Source: Nitrosococcus watsonii C-113 (GTDB lineage: Bacteria; Pseudomonadota; Gammaproteobacteria; Nitrosococcales; Nitrosococcaceae). Taken from it: DNA of 64,000 nucleotides. Made by a program: the position numbers and the translations under genes. Positions 53,482-61,546 of this stretch are shown one piece after another. The stretch spans positions 929,001 through 993,000 of the forward strand of contig NC_014315.1 in the NCBI RefSeq assembly GCF_000143085.1, given 5' to 3'. Each line of letters begins with the position of its first letter. The stretch's first letter is position 1. Below the pieces are notes generated by a model, which was given only the letters and a program-made list of their open reading frames with translations, made no database searches and was not told the DNA's origin.

Positions 53482-54198
53482 ATGACAGATAAAACCAGCA
53501 AATCACTCCGAAAACCATCCAGCAGCAGTGAGGTGGACGCCTTCCTCAAGAAAGTCGCTGCCATGCCCCAGATTAAATCTGGTAGCCGCCATGGCCGGCT
53601 AATCTTCGCCATGGATGCCACCGCCAGCCGGGAGCCAACCTGGGACCGAGCTTGCCATATTCAAGCCCAAATGTTCCAGGAAACAGCTGCCTTGGGTGGG
53701 CTGGAGGTACAGCTATGTTATTATCGCGGTTTTAAGGAATTCTCCGCCAGCCCTTGGCTCCGCCATTCCGATGCGCTTTTACGGCAAATGAACGCCGTTG
53801 CCTGCCGGGGCGGTCACACTCAAATTGAAAAAGTGTTGCAGCATACCCAGAATGAAACCCGGAAACAAAAGGTCAATGCCCTGGTTTTTGTAGGTGATTG
53901 CATGGAAGAAAGGGCAGACCGTCTCTGCCATATAGCGGGTGAGCTGGGCATCTTGGGTGTTCCCGTTTTTATCTTTCAGGAAGGCTATGATTTGGTAGCG
54001 GAACGAGCTTTTCGGCAGGTCGCTCAATTAACCCGAGGGGCCTATTGCCGCTTTGATGCTGCTAGCGCGGCTCAATTACGGGACTTATTAAATGCCGTGG
54101 CTGTCTATGCCACCGGAGGGCGGGCTGCCCTGGAAAATTTCAGCCAGCGCCAAGGGGGAGTCACGTTGCAGCTCATTCACCAAATCAAAAAAGACTAG
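53482..54198 (+). CDS. VWA domain-like protein
   Basis: A 238-residue soluble protein with a von Willebrand A-like fold. The metal-site motif is in GRLIFAMDATASREPTWDRA (D-x-T-x-S in place of DxSxS). Later pattern elements are GGHTQIEKVLQHTQ (metal-binding Thr) and VNALVFVGDCMEERADRL (strand with a final Asp). The C-terminus has FRQVAQLTRGAYCRFDAASAAQLRDLL. No signal peptide. A gap of five bases separates it from the J-domain gene, so the two are almost certainly co-transcribed and may work together; the function is unknown. Confidence 0.72.
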   Translation: MTDKTSKSLRKPSSSSEVDAFLKKVAAMPQIKSGSRHGRLIFAMDATASREPTWDRACHIQAQMFQETAALGGLEVQLCYYRGFKEFSASPWLRHSDALLRQMNAVACRGGHTQIEKVLQHTQNETRKQKVNALVFVGDCMEERADRLCHIAGELGILGVPVFIFQEGYDLVAERAFRQVAQLTRGAYCRFDAASAAQLRDLLNAVAVYATGGRAALENFSQRQGGVTLQLIHQIKKD

Positions 54199-54203
54199 CC
54201 TAG

Positions 54204-54962
54204 GTGCGTCCTATCGTTCTGCTTGCTTTACTTGGCCTCATCGGGGCTATTTTATTGCGCCGTTGGATCGCTAATACCCCCCGTCCAGTAGTGATACGGG
54301 CTATGCGCCGGACCGGTATCGCGCTAATCGTCGGCATCTTCCTGCTTCTTATGGCCACGGGCCGACTACCCTGGATCATAGCTCTATTAGGGGCTCTAGC
54401 AGCAGGGGTCACACGGTTGTTGCCTTTGCTTCGTTTTGTTCCTTTGCTGCAACGGCTATGGGCTCACCACCGCGCTAACGCGGGTTTTGGCAATCAGGGC
54501 GCTGGCAGCGCCGCCCCCCAGCAGTCCACTGCCGAGGCCCGGTTTGTGCGCATGACTCTGGATCACGAAACAGGGGAAATGAGCGGAGAAGTGCTGGCGG
54601 GCACTTTTGCTGGCCGATCAATGGATACGCTGGAATTGTCCGATTTAGCCCAATTGCTGTTGGAGTGTCAGGCCGCGGATGAAAAATCGGCCGCTCTCGT
54701 GCGAGCCTACCTAGAGCGGGTTTATGGAGAGGATTGGCAAGCTCAGGCCAGTGCTCAAAAACAGGGAAATACTTCCTCGGGGCAAACGGAAATGACCCGG
54801 GAAGAGGCCCATCAAATTCTGGGCTTAGCGGTGGGTGCCAGCGAGCAAGAAATTATGGCTGCCCACCGCCGACTCATGCAGAAAGTTCATCCGGATCGCG
54901 GCGGCTCCGATTATCTTGCCGCGAAAATTAACCAAGCTAAGGAAATATTGCTGGGAAAATAA
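54204..54962 (+). CDS. membrane J-domain protein (DnaJ/DjlA-like)
   Basis: A 252-residue protein. The N-terminus has two or three hydrophobic segments (VLLALLGLIGAILLRRWI, LIVGIFLLLMATG, WIIALLGALAAGVTRLL). A middle acidic region (EARFVRMTLDHETGEMSGEVLAGTF) follows. A C-terminal J domain comprises TREEAHQILGLAVGASEQEIMAAHRRLMQKVHPDRGGSDYLAAKINQAKEILL with the HPD motif intact. It should recruit DnaK-type chaperone to the inner membrane, like DjlA or Tim14. The start is GTG at 54204. Paired with the VWA gene; a similar gene pair is known in gammaproteobacteria from memory only. Confidence 0.85.
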   Translation: MRPIVLLALLGLIGAILLRRWIANTPRPVVIRAMRRTGIALIVGIFLLLMATGRLPWIIALLGALAAGVTRLLPLLRFVPLLQRLWAHHRANAGFGNQGAGSAAPQQSTAEARFVRMTLDHETGEMSGEVLAGTFAGRSMDTLELSDLAQLLLECQAADEKSAALVRAYLERVYGEDWQAQASAQKQGNTSSGQTEMTREEAHQILGLAVGASEQEIMAAHRRLMQKVHPDRGGSDYLAAKINQAKEILLGK

Positions 54963-54970
54963 GGAGATCG

Positions 54971-55510
54971 TTAATTTTTTTCTTGGTAAAGATCCGCGCC
55001 TAAAATTTCTAAGCCAGCGCGGGCGCAGTTCTCATCCAAAGCCCCGCCGGGAGCTCCCCCCACACCAATACCCCCGATGACTTCACCTTCCATCTTAATA
55101 GGTAGCCCTCCACCCAAAATCAGAATAGATTCGTTCATATCCCTTAGTGCTTGAATTTCGGGCTTTCGGGCAATAAGCAACGCCAGCTTTTGAGTCGATT
55201 CCCGTAGGCTCGCGGCTGTGTAAGCCTTACGCTGGCTGCTGTCGACGGTATGGGCGCCAGCTCCATCGGCCCTCAGTAGGGCTTTGATGACTCCCGCTCC
55301 GTCCACCACCGTTGCGCTCACCTGGTAGCCCTCTTTTTTGCAATGGTTCACCGCGGCAAGTACCGCTTTATTCGCTAAATCAAGGGGCAGTATGGATTGT
55401 TGTGGCAGCTCTTCCGCAAGCGCTAAACGATGAGCATTAATCAACAAACCCCACCCAAAAATCATTACATAGGAGAGGACTCTAACGTTTAATACCGCTT
55501 TATTCATCAT
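54971..55510 (-). CDS. GlcG/HbpS-like heme-binding family protein, exported
   Basis: A protein of about 179 residues with a signal peptide (VLSYVMIFGWGLLINAHRLALA) followed by the GlcG/HbpS domain: LDLANKAVLAAVNHCKKEGYQVSATVVDGAGVIKALLRADGAGAHTVDSSQRKAYTA, LILGGGLPIKMEGEVIGGIGVGGAPGGALDENCARAGLE. The family binds heme or cobalamin or is of unknown role; identity of the ligand is open. The ATG at 55510 has GGAAG nine bases upstream. It ends nine bases from the J-domain gene (convergent) and is divergent from the SRPBCC gene. Confidence 0.85.
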   Translation of the reverse strand: MMNKAVLNVRVLSYVMIFGWGLLINAHRLALAEELPQQSILPLDLANKAVLAAVNHCKKEGYQVSATVVDGAGVIKALLRADGAGAHTVDSSQRKAYTAASLRESTQKLALLIARKPEIQALRDMNESILILGGGLPIKMEGEVIGGIGVGGAPGGALDENCARAGLEILGADLYQEKN

Positions 55511-55631
55511 AGAATTTTCTTCCAAATTGCCTGCTGGATACCGCTATTTTAATAGCGTTGCTCGGATAAGGGGAATTTTCTTGAAACCAAACCCCCTTTT
55601 GCTAATCTTAAAATATAGAGGAGAGAAAGCA

Positions 55632-56105
55632 ATGATTAAAGTCCAATCAAGCATTCTCATTGATTGTCCAGTGGATGATGCTTTTCAGTACGTCTCTGCT
55701 GGTTTCTTTGAGAACTATCCCAAATGGTCCCCCGAAGTAGTGGAGCTAGAGAAGATAACCAACGGCCCCGTAAGGATGGGAACCATGGCCAGGCAAGTAC
55801 GTATAGATAAGGGGCGCCGAACAGAATCGATTTTCCAGGTAACCGAGCATCAGCCGCCGTGGCAGATAGAGTTTGGAAGTCTTTCAAGTCCCCGCTATCA
55901 GGCACGGTATAATTTAGAGCCAGTGGCTGCTGAAAAGACCCATATCCGGTTTACTTTCGAATTGAGGCTGGAATTCTTTATGAGGCCCTTTGAGAATGTG
56001 ATTGCTTCTGCTGTAAAGGCGGGGAGCCAAAACGTGGTTTGTAATCTAAAACAGTTACTCGAAGCGGAAAAACCCACCCAATCGATGACGGCATTGGTAT
56101 TCTGA
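55632..56105 (+). CDS. SRPBCC-fold (polyketide cyclase/START-like) protein
   Basis: A 157-residue protein with the SRPBCC pattern: an N-terminal strand and helix IKVQSSILIDCPVDDAFQYVSAGFFENYPKWSPEVVELEKI, GPVRMGTMARQVRI, and the C-terminal long helix NVIASAVKAGSQNVVCNLKQLLEAE. Such proteins hold a hydrophobic ligand in a deep cavity; the ligand is not evident. The ATG at 55632 follows GAGGAGAG by about 9 bases; longer frames upstream lack support. No partner gene is tightly linked. Confidence 0.8.
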   Translation: MIKVQSSILIDCPVDDAFQYVSAGFFENYPKWSPEVVELEKITNGPVRMGTMARQVRIDKGRRTESIFQVTEHQPPWQIEFGSLSSPRYQARYNLEPVAAEKTHIRFTFELRLEFFMRPFENVIASAVKAGSQNVVCNLKQLLEAEKPTQSMTALVF

Positions 56106-56239
56106 GGATACCGTGTCTGACTTCCTTCTCCCCTTGGAAGTGGCAATTTCTTGACTGTCGGCCTATTATTTTGTCTGGTTATCCATTATTAGCGTTATCT
56201 CAGCCGAATAATAGTGGAAGATATTCTTGGAGCAGACCT

Positions 56240-57511
56240 ATGGCGAAATCACGTAATAATACCCTGGCTTGGGGTGTATGGTTATTATTTTTCTGGCTTC
56301 CTTTCTCTTCCGTCACTCTGGCCCAGCCGGTTTGCGATCCAGACAATGGAGGGCTTACCCTGCCCCAGGGTTTTTGTGCCCTTGTGGTTGCGGATAAAGT
56401 AGGGAAAGCCCGTCATCTTACCGTAGCATCCAATGGGGATGTCTTGGTCGCTCTTGACGCGAACAAAACATCCTCGGGTGGAGTGCTGGCGCTACGGGAT
56501 ACCTCAGGTGATGGCGTCGCTGACTTAAAGAAGCGCTTTGGCAGCGGTTCCGGGGATGATGTGAAATTCCATGATGGTTATCTTTATTTTGCGACTCACG
56601 AAAAAATTGTGCGCTATCCTTGGCGCAATAAAGATTTAGAACCAGCGGGACCGGCGGAGACTATCGTTGAAAAGCTCCCTGCTACCGCCAGCCACCAGGC
56701 TAAAAGCATTGCTTTCGGTCCTGAAGGCAAGCTCTATGTCAATATCGGTTCGCCCTCCAACGCCTGTCAGAAACAGGACCGCACCGCCGGCTCACCAGGG
56801 AAGGAACCTTGCGATGAACTTGCCACCCGCGCTGGAATCTGGCGCTTTGAGGCCGGCCAACCCAACCAAAAGCAGCAAGATGGCAGCCGTTTTGCCACGG
56901 GGCTTCGTAATACGGTCGCGCTAGCCTTGCGTCCCCAGGATGGTCAGCTATACGGCGTGATTCATGGCCGCGATCAGCTGAGTCTGTGGCCTCAATTCAA
57001 TGATAGCCAGAATGCGGAAAAACCCTCGGAGGAACTGGTGCGCATCCAGGAAAACAACGATTTTGGCTGGCCCTACTGTTACCATGATCCCGCCCTTAAC
57101 CAGAAAGTCCTGGCCCCTGAATATGGCGGAGATGGGAAAACCGTGGATCGTTGCCAGAAAAAACAACCTCCACTCCTAGCCTTGCCTGCCCATTGGGCGC
57201 CCAATGGCTTGCTTTTTTATTCCAGTGAACACTTTCCGAAGCGGTATCGGGGCGGGGCTTTTATTGCTTTCCATGGTTCCTGGAATCGGGCACCCTTGCC
57301 CCAGGGGGGTTATAATATTGTCTTTGTCCCTTTTAAGGGAAAGGACCCCACAGGCGAATGGGAAGTGTTTGCCGAGGGTTTCGCCAGCCAGCACAAGACT
57401 CCCCGCGCCGCTGAGCATCGACCGGTGGGCGTTGCCGAAGGCCCGGATGGTTCCCTCTATATTAGTGATGATCAGGGAGGTCGGATCTACCGTATTCTCT
57501 ATAGACCATAG
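56240..57511 (+). CDS. periplasmic PQQ-type sugar/sorbosone dehydrogenase-like beta-propeller
   Basis: A 423-residue secreted protein with a signal peptide (WGVWLLFFWLPFSSVTLA). The beta-propeller carries PQGFCALVVADKVGKARHLTVASNGDVLVAL, HQAKSIAFGPEGKLYVNIGS, ENNDFGWPYCYHD, LFYSSEHFPKRYRGGAFIAFHGSWNRAPLPQGGYNIVFVPF and GVAEGPDGSLYISDDQGGRIYRI. This is the L-sorbosone/soluble glucose dehydrogenase fold of COG2133. The His and Trp of HGSWNR are typical. Whether it binds PQQ cannot be shown here. GGAG precedes the ATG at 56240 by about seven bases. It is followed by repeat copy B and then the convergent phoX gene. Confidence 0.83.
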   Translation: MAKSRNNTLAWGVWLLFFWLPFSSVTLAQPVCDPDNGGLTLPQGFCALVVADKVGKARHLTVASNGDVLVALDANKTSSGGVLALRDTSGDGVADLKKRFGSGSGDDVKFHDGYLYFATHEKIVRYPWRNKDLEPAGPAETIVEKLPATASHQAKSIAFGPEGKLYVNIGSPSNACQKQDRTAGSPGKEPCDELATRAGIWRFEAGQPNQKQQDGSRFATGLRNTVALALRPQDGQLYGVIHGRDQLSLWPQFNDSQNAEKPSEELVRIQENNDFGWPYCYHDPALNQKVLAPEYGGDGKTVDRCQKKQPPLLALPAHWAPNGLLFYSSEHFPKRYRGGAFIAFHGSWNRAPLPQGGYNIVFVPFKGKDPTGEWEVFAEGFASQHKTPRAAEHRPVGVAEGPDGSLYISDDQGGRIYRILYRP

Positions 57512-57571
57512 TTGTTTTGCATGCTTAATTTTAGCAGTGCCCGTCTTGGGGAATAGTTCTCTATATATTTT

Positions 57572-57863
57572 TTGGAGTTTCGCCATGACTGATGTCGATT
57601 TTGTTCCTACAAAACCTCATCAGCCTGGAGAATTCGCGCTTCTCAGGGTGCCGATAAGCTGGCTACGACTTAGCGCGCAAGGCTTATCAGTTGGGTACCA
57701 CCCTCCACGCGCATCACGTCCCCTCCTACCGAGGGTAGGTTGCGCTTGTGGCAACAGGGAAAATCATAGCGCCAATTCATGGCCAAAGGCAAGTTACTTG
57801 GCCCTCGTGCCTCTTGTGCCGTTTCACTTCGCAACTCGGCGAGGGGGTCATTCAACATCCATG
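57572..57863 (+). repeat. dispersed repeat copy B (about 290 bases)
   Basis: Diverged relative of 47271-47549, matching best at the first 70 bases (TTGGAGTTTCGCCATGACTG and on) and at the last 100 bases (the TTGGCCCTCG part and the CATCCATG end). An open frame would start at 57585 and run to 57896, but differs from copy A after about 20 residues. It lies between the dehydrogenase-like gene and phoX. Confidence 0.6.
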
Positions 57864-57892
57864 TTTAATTCCGAAGTTTTCCAGACGGATAT

Positions 57893-60010
57893 TTAGCCTC
57901 CAATCTTGCCCCCATCGGTTTTAGTCACTACGATAACGCTGGGCCGCGGCGGTTGGCCGTGGCCCTCCGGCCAGTCGCTAAGCCGCTGACTCAAGGTACC
58001 GCCCTCTCCTGGATGCTGGATGTTGACAAAAAGCGTCCGGTTATCCGGAGTAAATTCTGGTCCGCATACTTCGCACCCCTTGGGGCCGCTTAGGAACTGG
58101 CGTACCCGTCCTCTTTCCTTCCCTGCGGTTGGCACGGCATAAAGGCCATTATTAATAGGCTCCGCCAAATTCAATCCATGGGTTTCGCCATCCGTGGCAA
58201 TCCAGAGATTTCCCACCTGATCAAAGGCCAGGTTATCAGGAGAGGCGAGGGGACTAATCTTGGCAGCAGAAGCATACCCCCCAAAATAGGTATCCTGGGG
58301 GCCTACCACAGAGGAAGCGGTCAGGGAGGTCAAGAATTTAGCCGCTGGATCAGCTGGATTGCCGCAAAGAATGAAAACCTCCCAACTAAAGGTAAGGGCA
58401 GTGGGATCATCGGAATCCTCGGCCATTTCAAGAATATGGCCCATTTTATTGGGCCCGCGGGGATTTGCGCCATCCACTGCCCCCACTATCTGGCGGCCAT
58501 TAAGGGTTTCCAGCTCCAGGCCGCGCAAAATATTATTGGTCAGCGCTACATAAATTTTACTATTGACCGGACTAACCTCAATATCTTCAGGCCGGTCCAT
58601 GGGAGTCGCTCCAAGCAGATCGGCTGCCCGCCGCGTGTTAATCAAAACTTCCGCTTGGCTGGCAAAGCCATGGTCCTTATTGAGAGGGTTGCGCCCAAAC
58701 ACCAAGGGCAGCCATTCCCCTGAACCATTCTCCTTAAAGCGGGCGACATAGAGCGTTCCCTTATCCAGGAGGGTTAAATTATGGGCGCGATTGTTGGGAT
58801 CATAAGCCTCGGCGCTCACGAATTTATAGATATATTCAAATTGCGTATCATCGCCGGAGTAAACGGTAACCTGGCCTTCCGGTCCTACCATCATATTGGC
58901 CCCCTCGTGCTTAAACCGGCCTAGAGCGGTTCTTTTCTTGGGAGTGGATTTGGGGTGGTAAGGATCAATTTCAACGACCCAGCCAAAACGTAATGCTTCG
59001 GTGGGATTCTCAGCTATGTCAAAGCGCTTATCCACTAGCTCCCAACCCCGGGGACTCAGTTCTCTCGGAGGTGACAAACGCCCATGAAGCGCCGCGTATT
59101 TCTTTAATTTTGCCTGGTTTGGACTTTCTTCCGTCGCTAGGCTTTCCAAGCCCTCCAGATTGCCGAAGTATTGATCAAAATTTTCCTCGCAGGTCAGTAA
59201 AGTGCCCCATGGGGTTTTGCCGCCAGCGCAATTATTCAAGGTGCCTAAAACTTTTTTACCGGAAGGGTCAGCGGCAGTTTGCAGCAAATCATGCCCGGCG
59301 GCGGGACCCGTAAGCTCCATGGGAGTCTCCCCCGTAATCCGGCGATTAAAGGAGGAATTCTGCGCCAAATGCCATTGGCCATCACGCTTAATTACTTCGG
59401 CAATCGACACGCCGTGGGCGGCTTTCATGGCGGCGACCATTGCCGGGAATTTGCGCACAAAATTGGCTCGTTCGGGATTGTCATTACCTGGCCAGCCGGA
59501 GAAAATAAGCTCTTCGGAGGTGAATTCATGGTTGGTTGCCAATAATCCCCGCCGGGAGGAATTTTGCTGAAAGAGGGGAAAAAAACCGTTGAAATCGCAA
59601 TTATAGCCAAACCGCTTCGCCTGAAGATCCGCTCCCTTGGGAGTCAGCAGCGTTTCCAAGTGCTGGAGATCCAGATCCGGTACTTCCGGAAATAGGGCTT
59701 TCCCCCAGGAAAGAAGCACCTGGGCCTGGTAGCCCTTGGGCACAGTCACTCGATCAGCGCCGCTGCCGGTAATCGTTTCAAACCGTAACGCTGACTCAGA
59801 ATCTGCTGGAACCTGCTCTAAGGCCAAGAGGGGAGAGGCCCAGGTTAGCATGGGGGAGGCTGCTGCTAACCCGACACCTTTTAGCAGAGTGCGCCGCTTG
59901 AGACGGCGTGCCAGAATAGAAGTAAACGGATCACCTGCAGCAGTCAGCCTAACTTCATTGGAGGCAAGAGGAGCGGTTTTCTCTTTACATTTATTGCTCC
60001 TTATTTTCAT
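57893..60010 (-). CDS. phoX: PhoX-type (DUF839) alkaline phosphatase, Tat-exported
   Basis: A 705-residue secreted protein. The N-terminus carries a twin-arginine signal (KRRTLLKGVGLAAASPMLTWASPLLALE). The mature part is the DUF839/PhoX fold: RFGYNCDFNGFFPL, GLLATNHEFTSEELIF, NNCAGGKTPWGTLLTCEENFDQYF, ALGRFKHEGANMM, VYSGDDTQFEYIYKFVS, WIATDGETHG and FTPDNRTLFVNIQHPGEGG near the end, all typical calcium/iron-cofactor phosphatase motifs. It releases phosphate from organic esters in the periplasm or outside. AAGGAGG lies just before the ATG. Regulation by phosphate limitation is expected from the family; no clear Pho box was identified. Confidence 0.87.
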   Translation of the reverse strand: MKIRSNKCKEKTAPLASNEVRLTAAGDPFTSILARRLKRRTLLKGVGLAAASPMLTWASPLLALEQVPADSESALRFETITGSGADRVTVPKGYQAQVLLSWGKALFPEVPDLDLQHLETLLTPKGADLQAKRFGYNCDFNGFFPLFQQNSSRRGLLATNHEFTSEELIFSGWPGNDNPERANFVRKFPAMVAAMKAAHGVSIAEVIKRDGQWHLAQNSSFNRRITGETPMELTGPAAGHDLLQTAADPSGKKVLGTLNNCAGGKTPWGTLLTCEENFDQYFGNLEGLESLATEESPNQAKLKKYAALHGRLSPPRELSPRGWELVDKRFDIAENPTEALRFGWVVEIDPYHPKSTPKKRTALGRFKHEGANMMVGPEGQVTVYSGDDTQFEYIYKFVSAEAYDPNNRAHNLTLLDKGTLYVARFKENGSGEWLPLVFGRNPLNKDHGFASQAEVLINTRRAADLLGATPMDRPEDIEVSPVNSKIYVALTNNILRGLELETLNGRQIVGAVDGANPRGPNKMGHILEMAEDSDDPTALTFSWEVFILCGNPADPAAKFLTSLTASSVVGPQDTYFGGYASAAKISPLASPDNLAFDQVGNLWIATDGETHGLNLAEPINNGLYAVPTAGKERGRVRQFLSGPKGCEVCGPEFTPDNRTLFVNIQHPGEGGTLSQRLSDWPEGHGQPPRPSVIVVTKTDGGKIGG

Positions 60011-60605
60011 GTTGCCTCCTTAAATTCTTGGCCTTGATGCGCTGAGTTACCAGTATTCCGCAATATTAGACAGCTGTAGTAGTTATTATGAATTTTTTGC
60101 GTTTAGCTTTGCAGACTTTAGCAAAATTAAAGGCATCACTTCAGTATCCTTGAAAACTGATACTGCCAAGTAATGGGTTGAAGATCTTAGCACGGGAATG
60201 CCTTCCTCTACCCAGCCTTGGTCCCCAATGGCTTTAGTAATAAAGGTAGGGCGGGGAAGCGGAGCGCATCCCGCCCTATGTGCTTCCAACTTCAAGATAA
60301 GGTAGGGAAAATCCTACTACCTAACTCTTTCCTGGGAAGCTAGAAGCGAGTCTGATTGATAAATCGAGCGCTTAGCAATCTATCGTTTAAATTTGAGCCG
60401 CCCTAGAAACTTTGATGCGGTGGAGAATGTCAAACCCGTCGGCTGGCAGAGCCAGGCCCTGGGACGGGTGAGAAATAGCCGCCGATGGGGCGTATTCTGG
60501 TAGCGGGTCAGGTTCTATCAGGCTATTCCGTTGAGAAAGCCAGACCATCAGTTTAATCTTCCAAGCATTAATGTCCTAAGAAATAATATAAAGAGGAGCG
60601 CTTTG
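60011..60605. other. intergenic region between phoX and the Gld-type ABC genes
   Basis: About 595 bases holding both divergent promoters. Contains the palindrome at 60246-60279. Small open frames (for example 60086-60295 minus) have no domain or ribosome site. Several short palindromic pieces occur around 60430-60520 (for example CCAGGCCCTGG). No gene is supported. Confidence 0.4.
60246..60279. repeat. REP-like palindrome
   Basis: TAGGGCGGG (60247-60255 region) and its exact complement CCCGCCCTA (60270-60278) frame the core AAGCGGAGCGCAT. It has the form of the common GGGCGGGTTAGCGGAGCGTAACCCGCC-type dispersed palindromes of proteobacteria, recalled from memory. Function unknown. Confidence 0.55.
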
Positions 60606-61541
60606 ATGATCCGAGTAGAAGCGGTGACAAGAACTTATGGCGACTTGGTCGCGGTTGATCAAGTGTCCTTCCAGATTGGCCAGGGGGAAATCGTCGGCCT
60701 GCTGGGCCATAATGGGGCGGGTAAAACCACCATCATGAAAATGTTGACCGGCTATTTGGAGCCCACCAGCGGTTCCATCGAAATAGATGGTTTGGATATT
60801 GCTACCTGCCGGGAAGCTGTGCAAAGCCGCATTGGCTATCTGCCAGAAAACGATCCGCTTTATCCCGAGATGACGGTCATCGACTATCTGGATTATTCGG
60901 CTTCCCTGCACGGGGTTCCAACGGGAGAGCGGGACGGGAAAATCAGGGAAGCCATCGCCAGTACCGAACTATCCCTCAAGGCGGCGGATACTATCGGCAC
61001 CCTTTCCAGAGGTTATCGCCAGCGGGTCGGGGTGGCGCAAGCGATTTTGCATACTCCCCGCTTGCTTATTCTTGACGAGCCCACGAACGGCTTGGACCCT
61101 ACCCAGGTGCAGCATATGCGGGAGTTAATCCGTACCTTGGCGAAACGAGCCACGGTTATCCTCTCTACCCACATCCTCCAGGAAGTTCAAGCCATCTGCG
61201 ATCGGGTCATTATTATCCGTAATGGCCGTAAGGCGCTGGATGCCACCATGGATGAATTACAAGCGGGCAGGCGGTTACTGGTGGCCGTTGATGCGGAGCC
61301 AGAGCGAGCCCTCGATGTGCTCAAAGCAGTGAAGGGCATTCAATCGGTGGAGCGGATAGAGGAAAGAGGGCCAGGCCATCGCTACGCCCTGGATCTGGCT
61401 GGCCGGGACGAGTTGACTGTTACCGCACCCCGGGTAGCTAGCCAGATTGCGAACGCAGGCTGGAAGCTCTACGCTTTGCAACCCGAGAGTCGGAATTTGG
61501 AAACTCTCTTTGGTGAAATATCAGCCCAGGATGGGAGGTAA
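60606..61541 (+). CDS. ABC transporter ATPase, GldA-like
   Basis: A 311-residue ATPase. It has Walker A (GLLGHNGAGKTTIMKMLTG), Q-loop region (GYLPENDPLYPEMTV), signature (LSRGYRQRVGVAQAIL), Walker B (LLILDEPTNGLDP) and H-loop (STHILQEVQ). A C-terminal extension (residues about 220-311) is typical of GldA and copper/gliding-type exporters. GAGGAG stands eight bases before the ATG at 60606. The permease partner is encoded after a five-base gap. Role: powering the GldF/G-type membrane complex; in non-gliding gammaproteobacteria the cargo is unknown. Confidence 0.9.
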   Translation: MIRVEAVTRTYGDLVAVDQVSFQIGQGEIVGLLGHNGAGKTTIMKMLTGYLEPTSGSIEIDGLDIATCREAVQSRIGYLPENDPLYPEMTVIDYLDYSASLHGVPTGERDGKIREAIASTELSLKAADTIGTLSRGYRQRVGVAQAILHTPRLLILDEPTNGLDPTQVQHMRELIRTLAKRATVILSTHILQEVQAICDRVIIIRNGRKALDATMDELQAGRRLLVAVDAEPERALDVLKAVKGIQSVERIEERGPGHRYALDLAGRDELTVTAPRVASQIANAGWKLYALQPESRNLETLFGEISAQDGR

Positions 61542-61546
61542 CCAGG

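Noticed and set aside
53779-54027. Open frame on the minus strand inside the VWA gene
   Set aside because: Shadow of a well-supported gene; no domain of its own.
60086-60295. 69-codon minus-strand open frame upstream of phoX
   Set aside because: Includes the REP-like palindrome in its coding part, no domain, no ribosome site.
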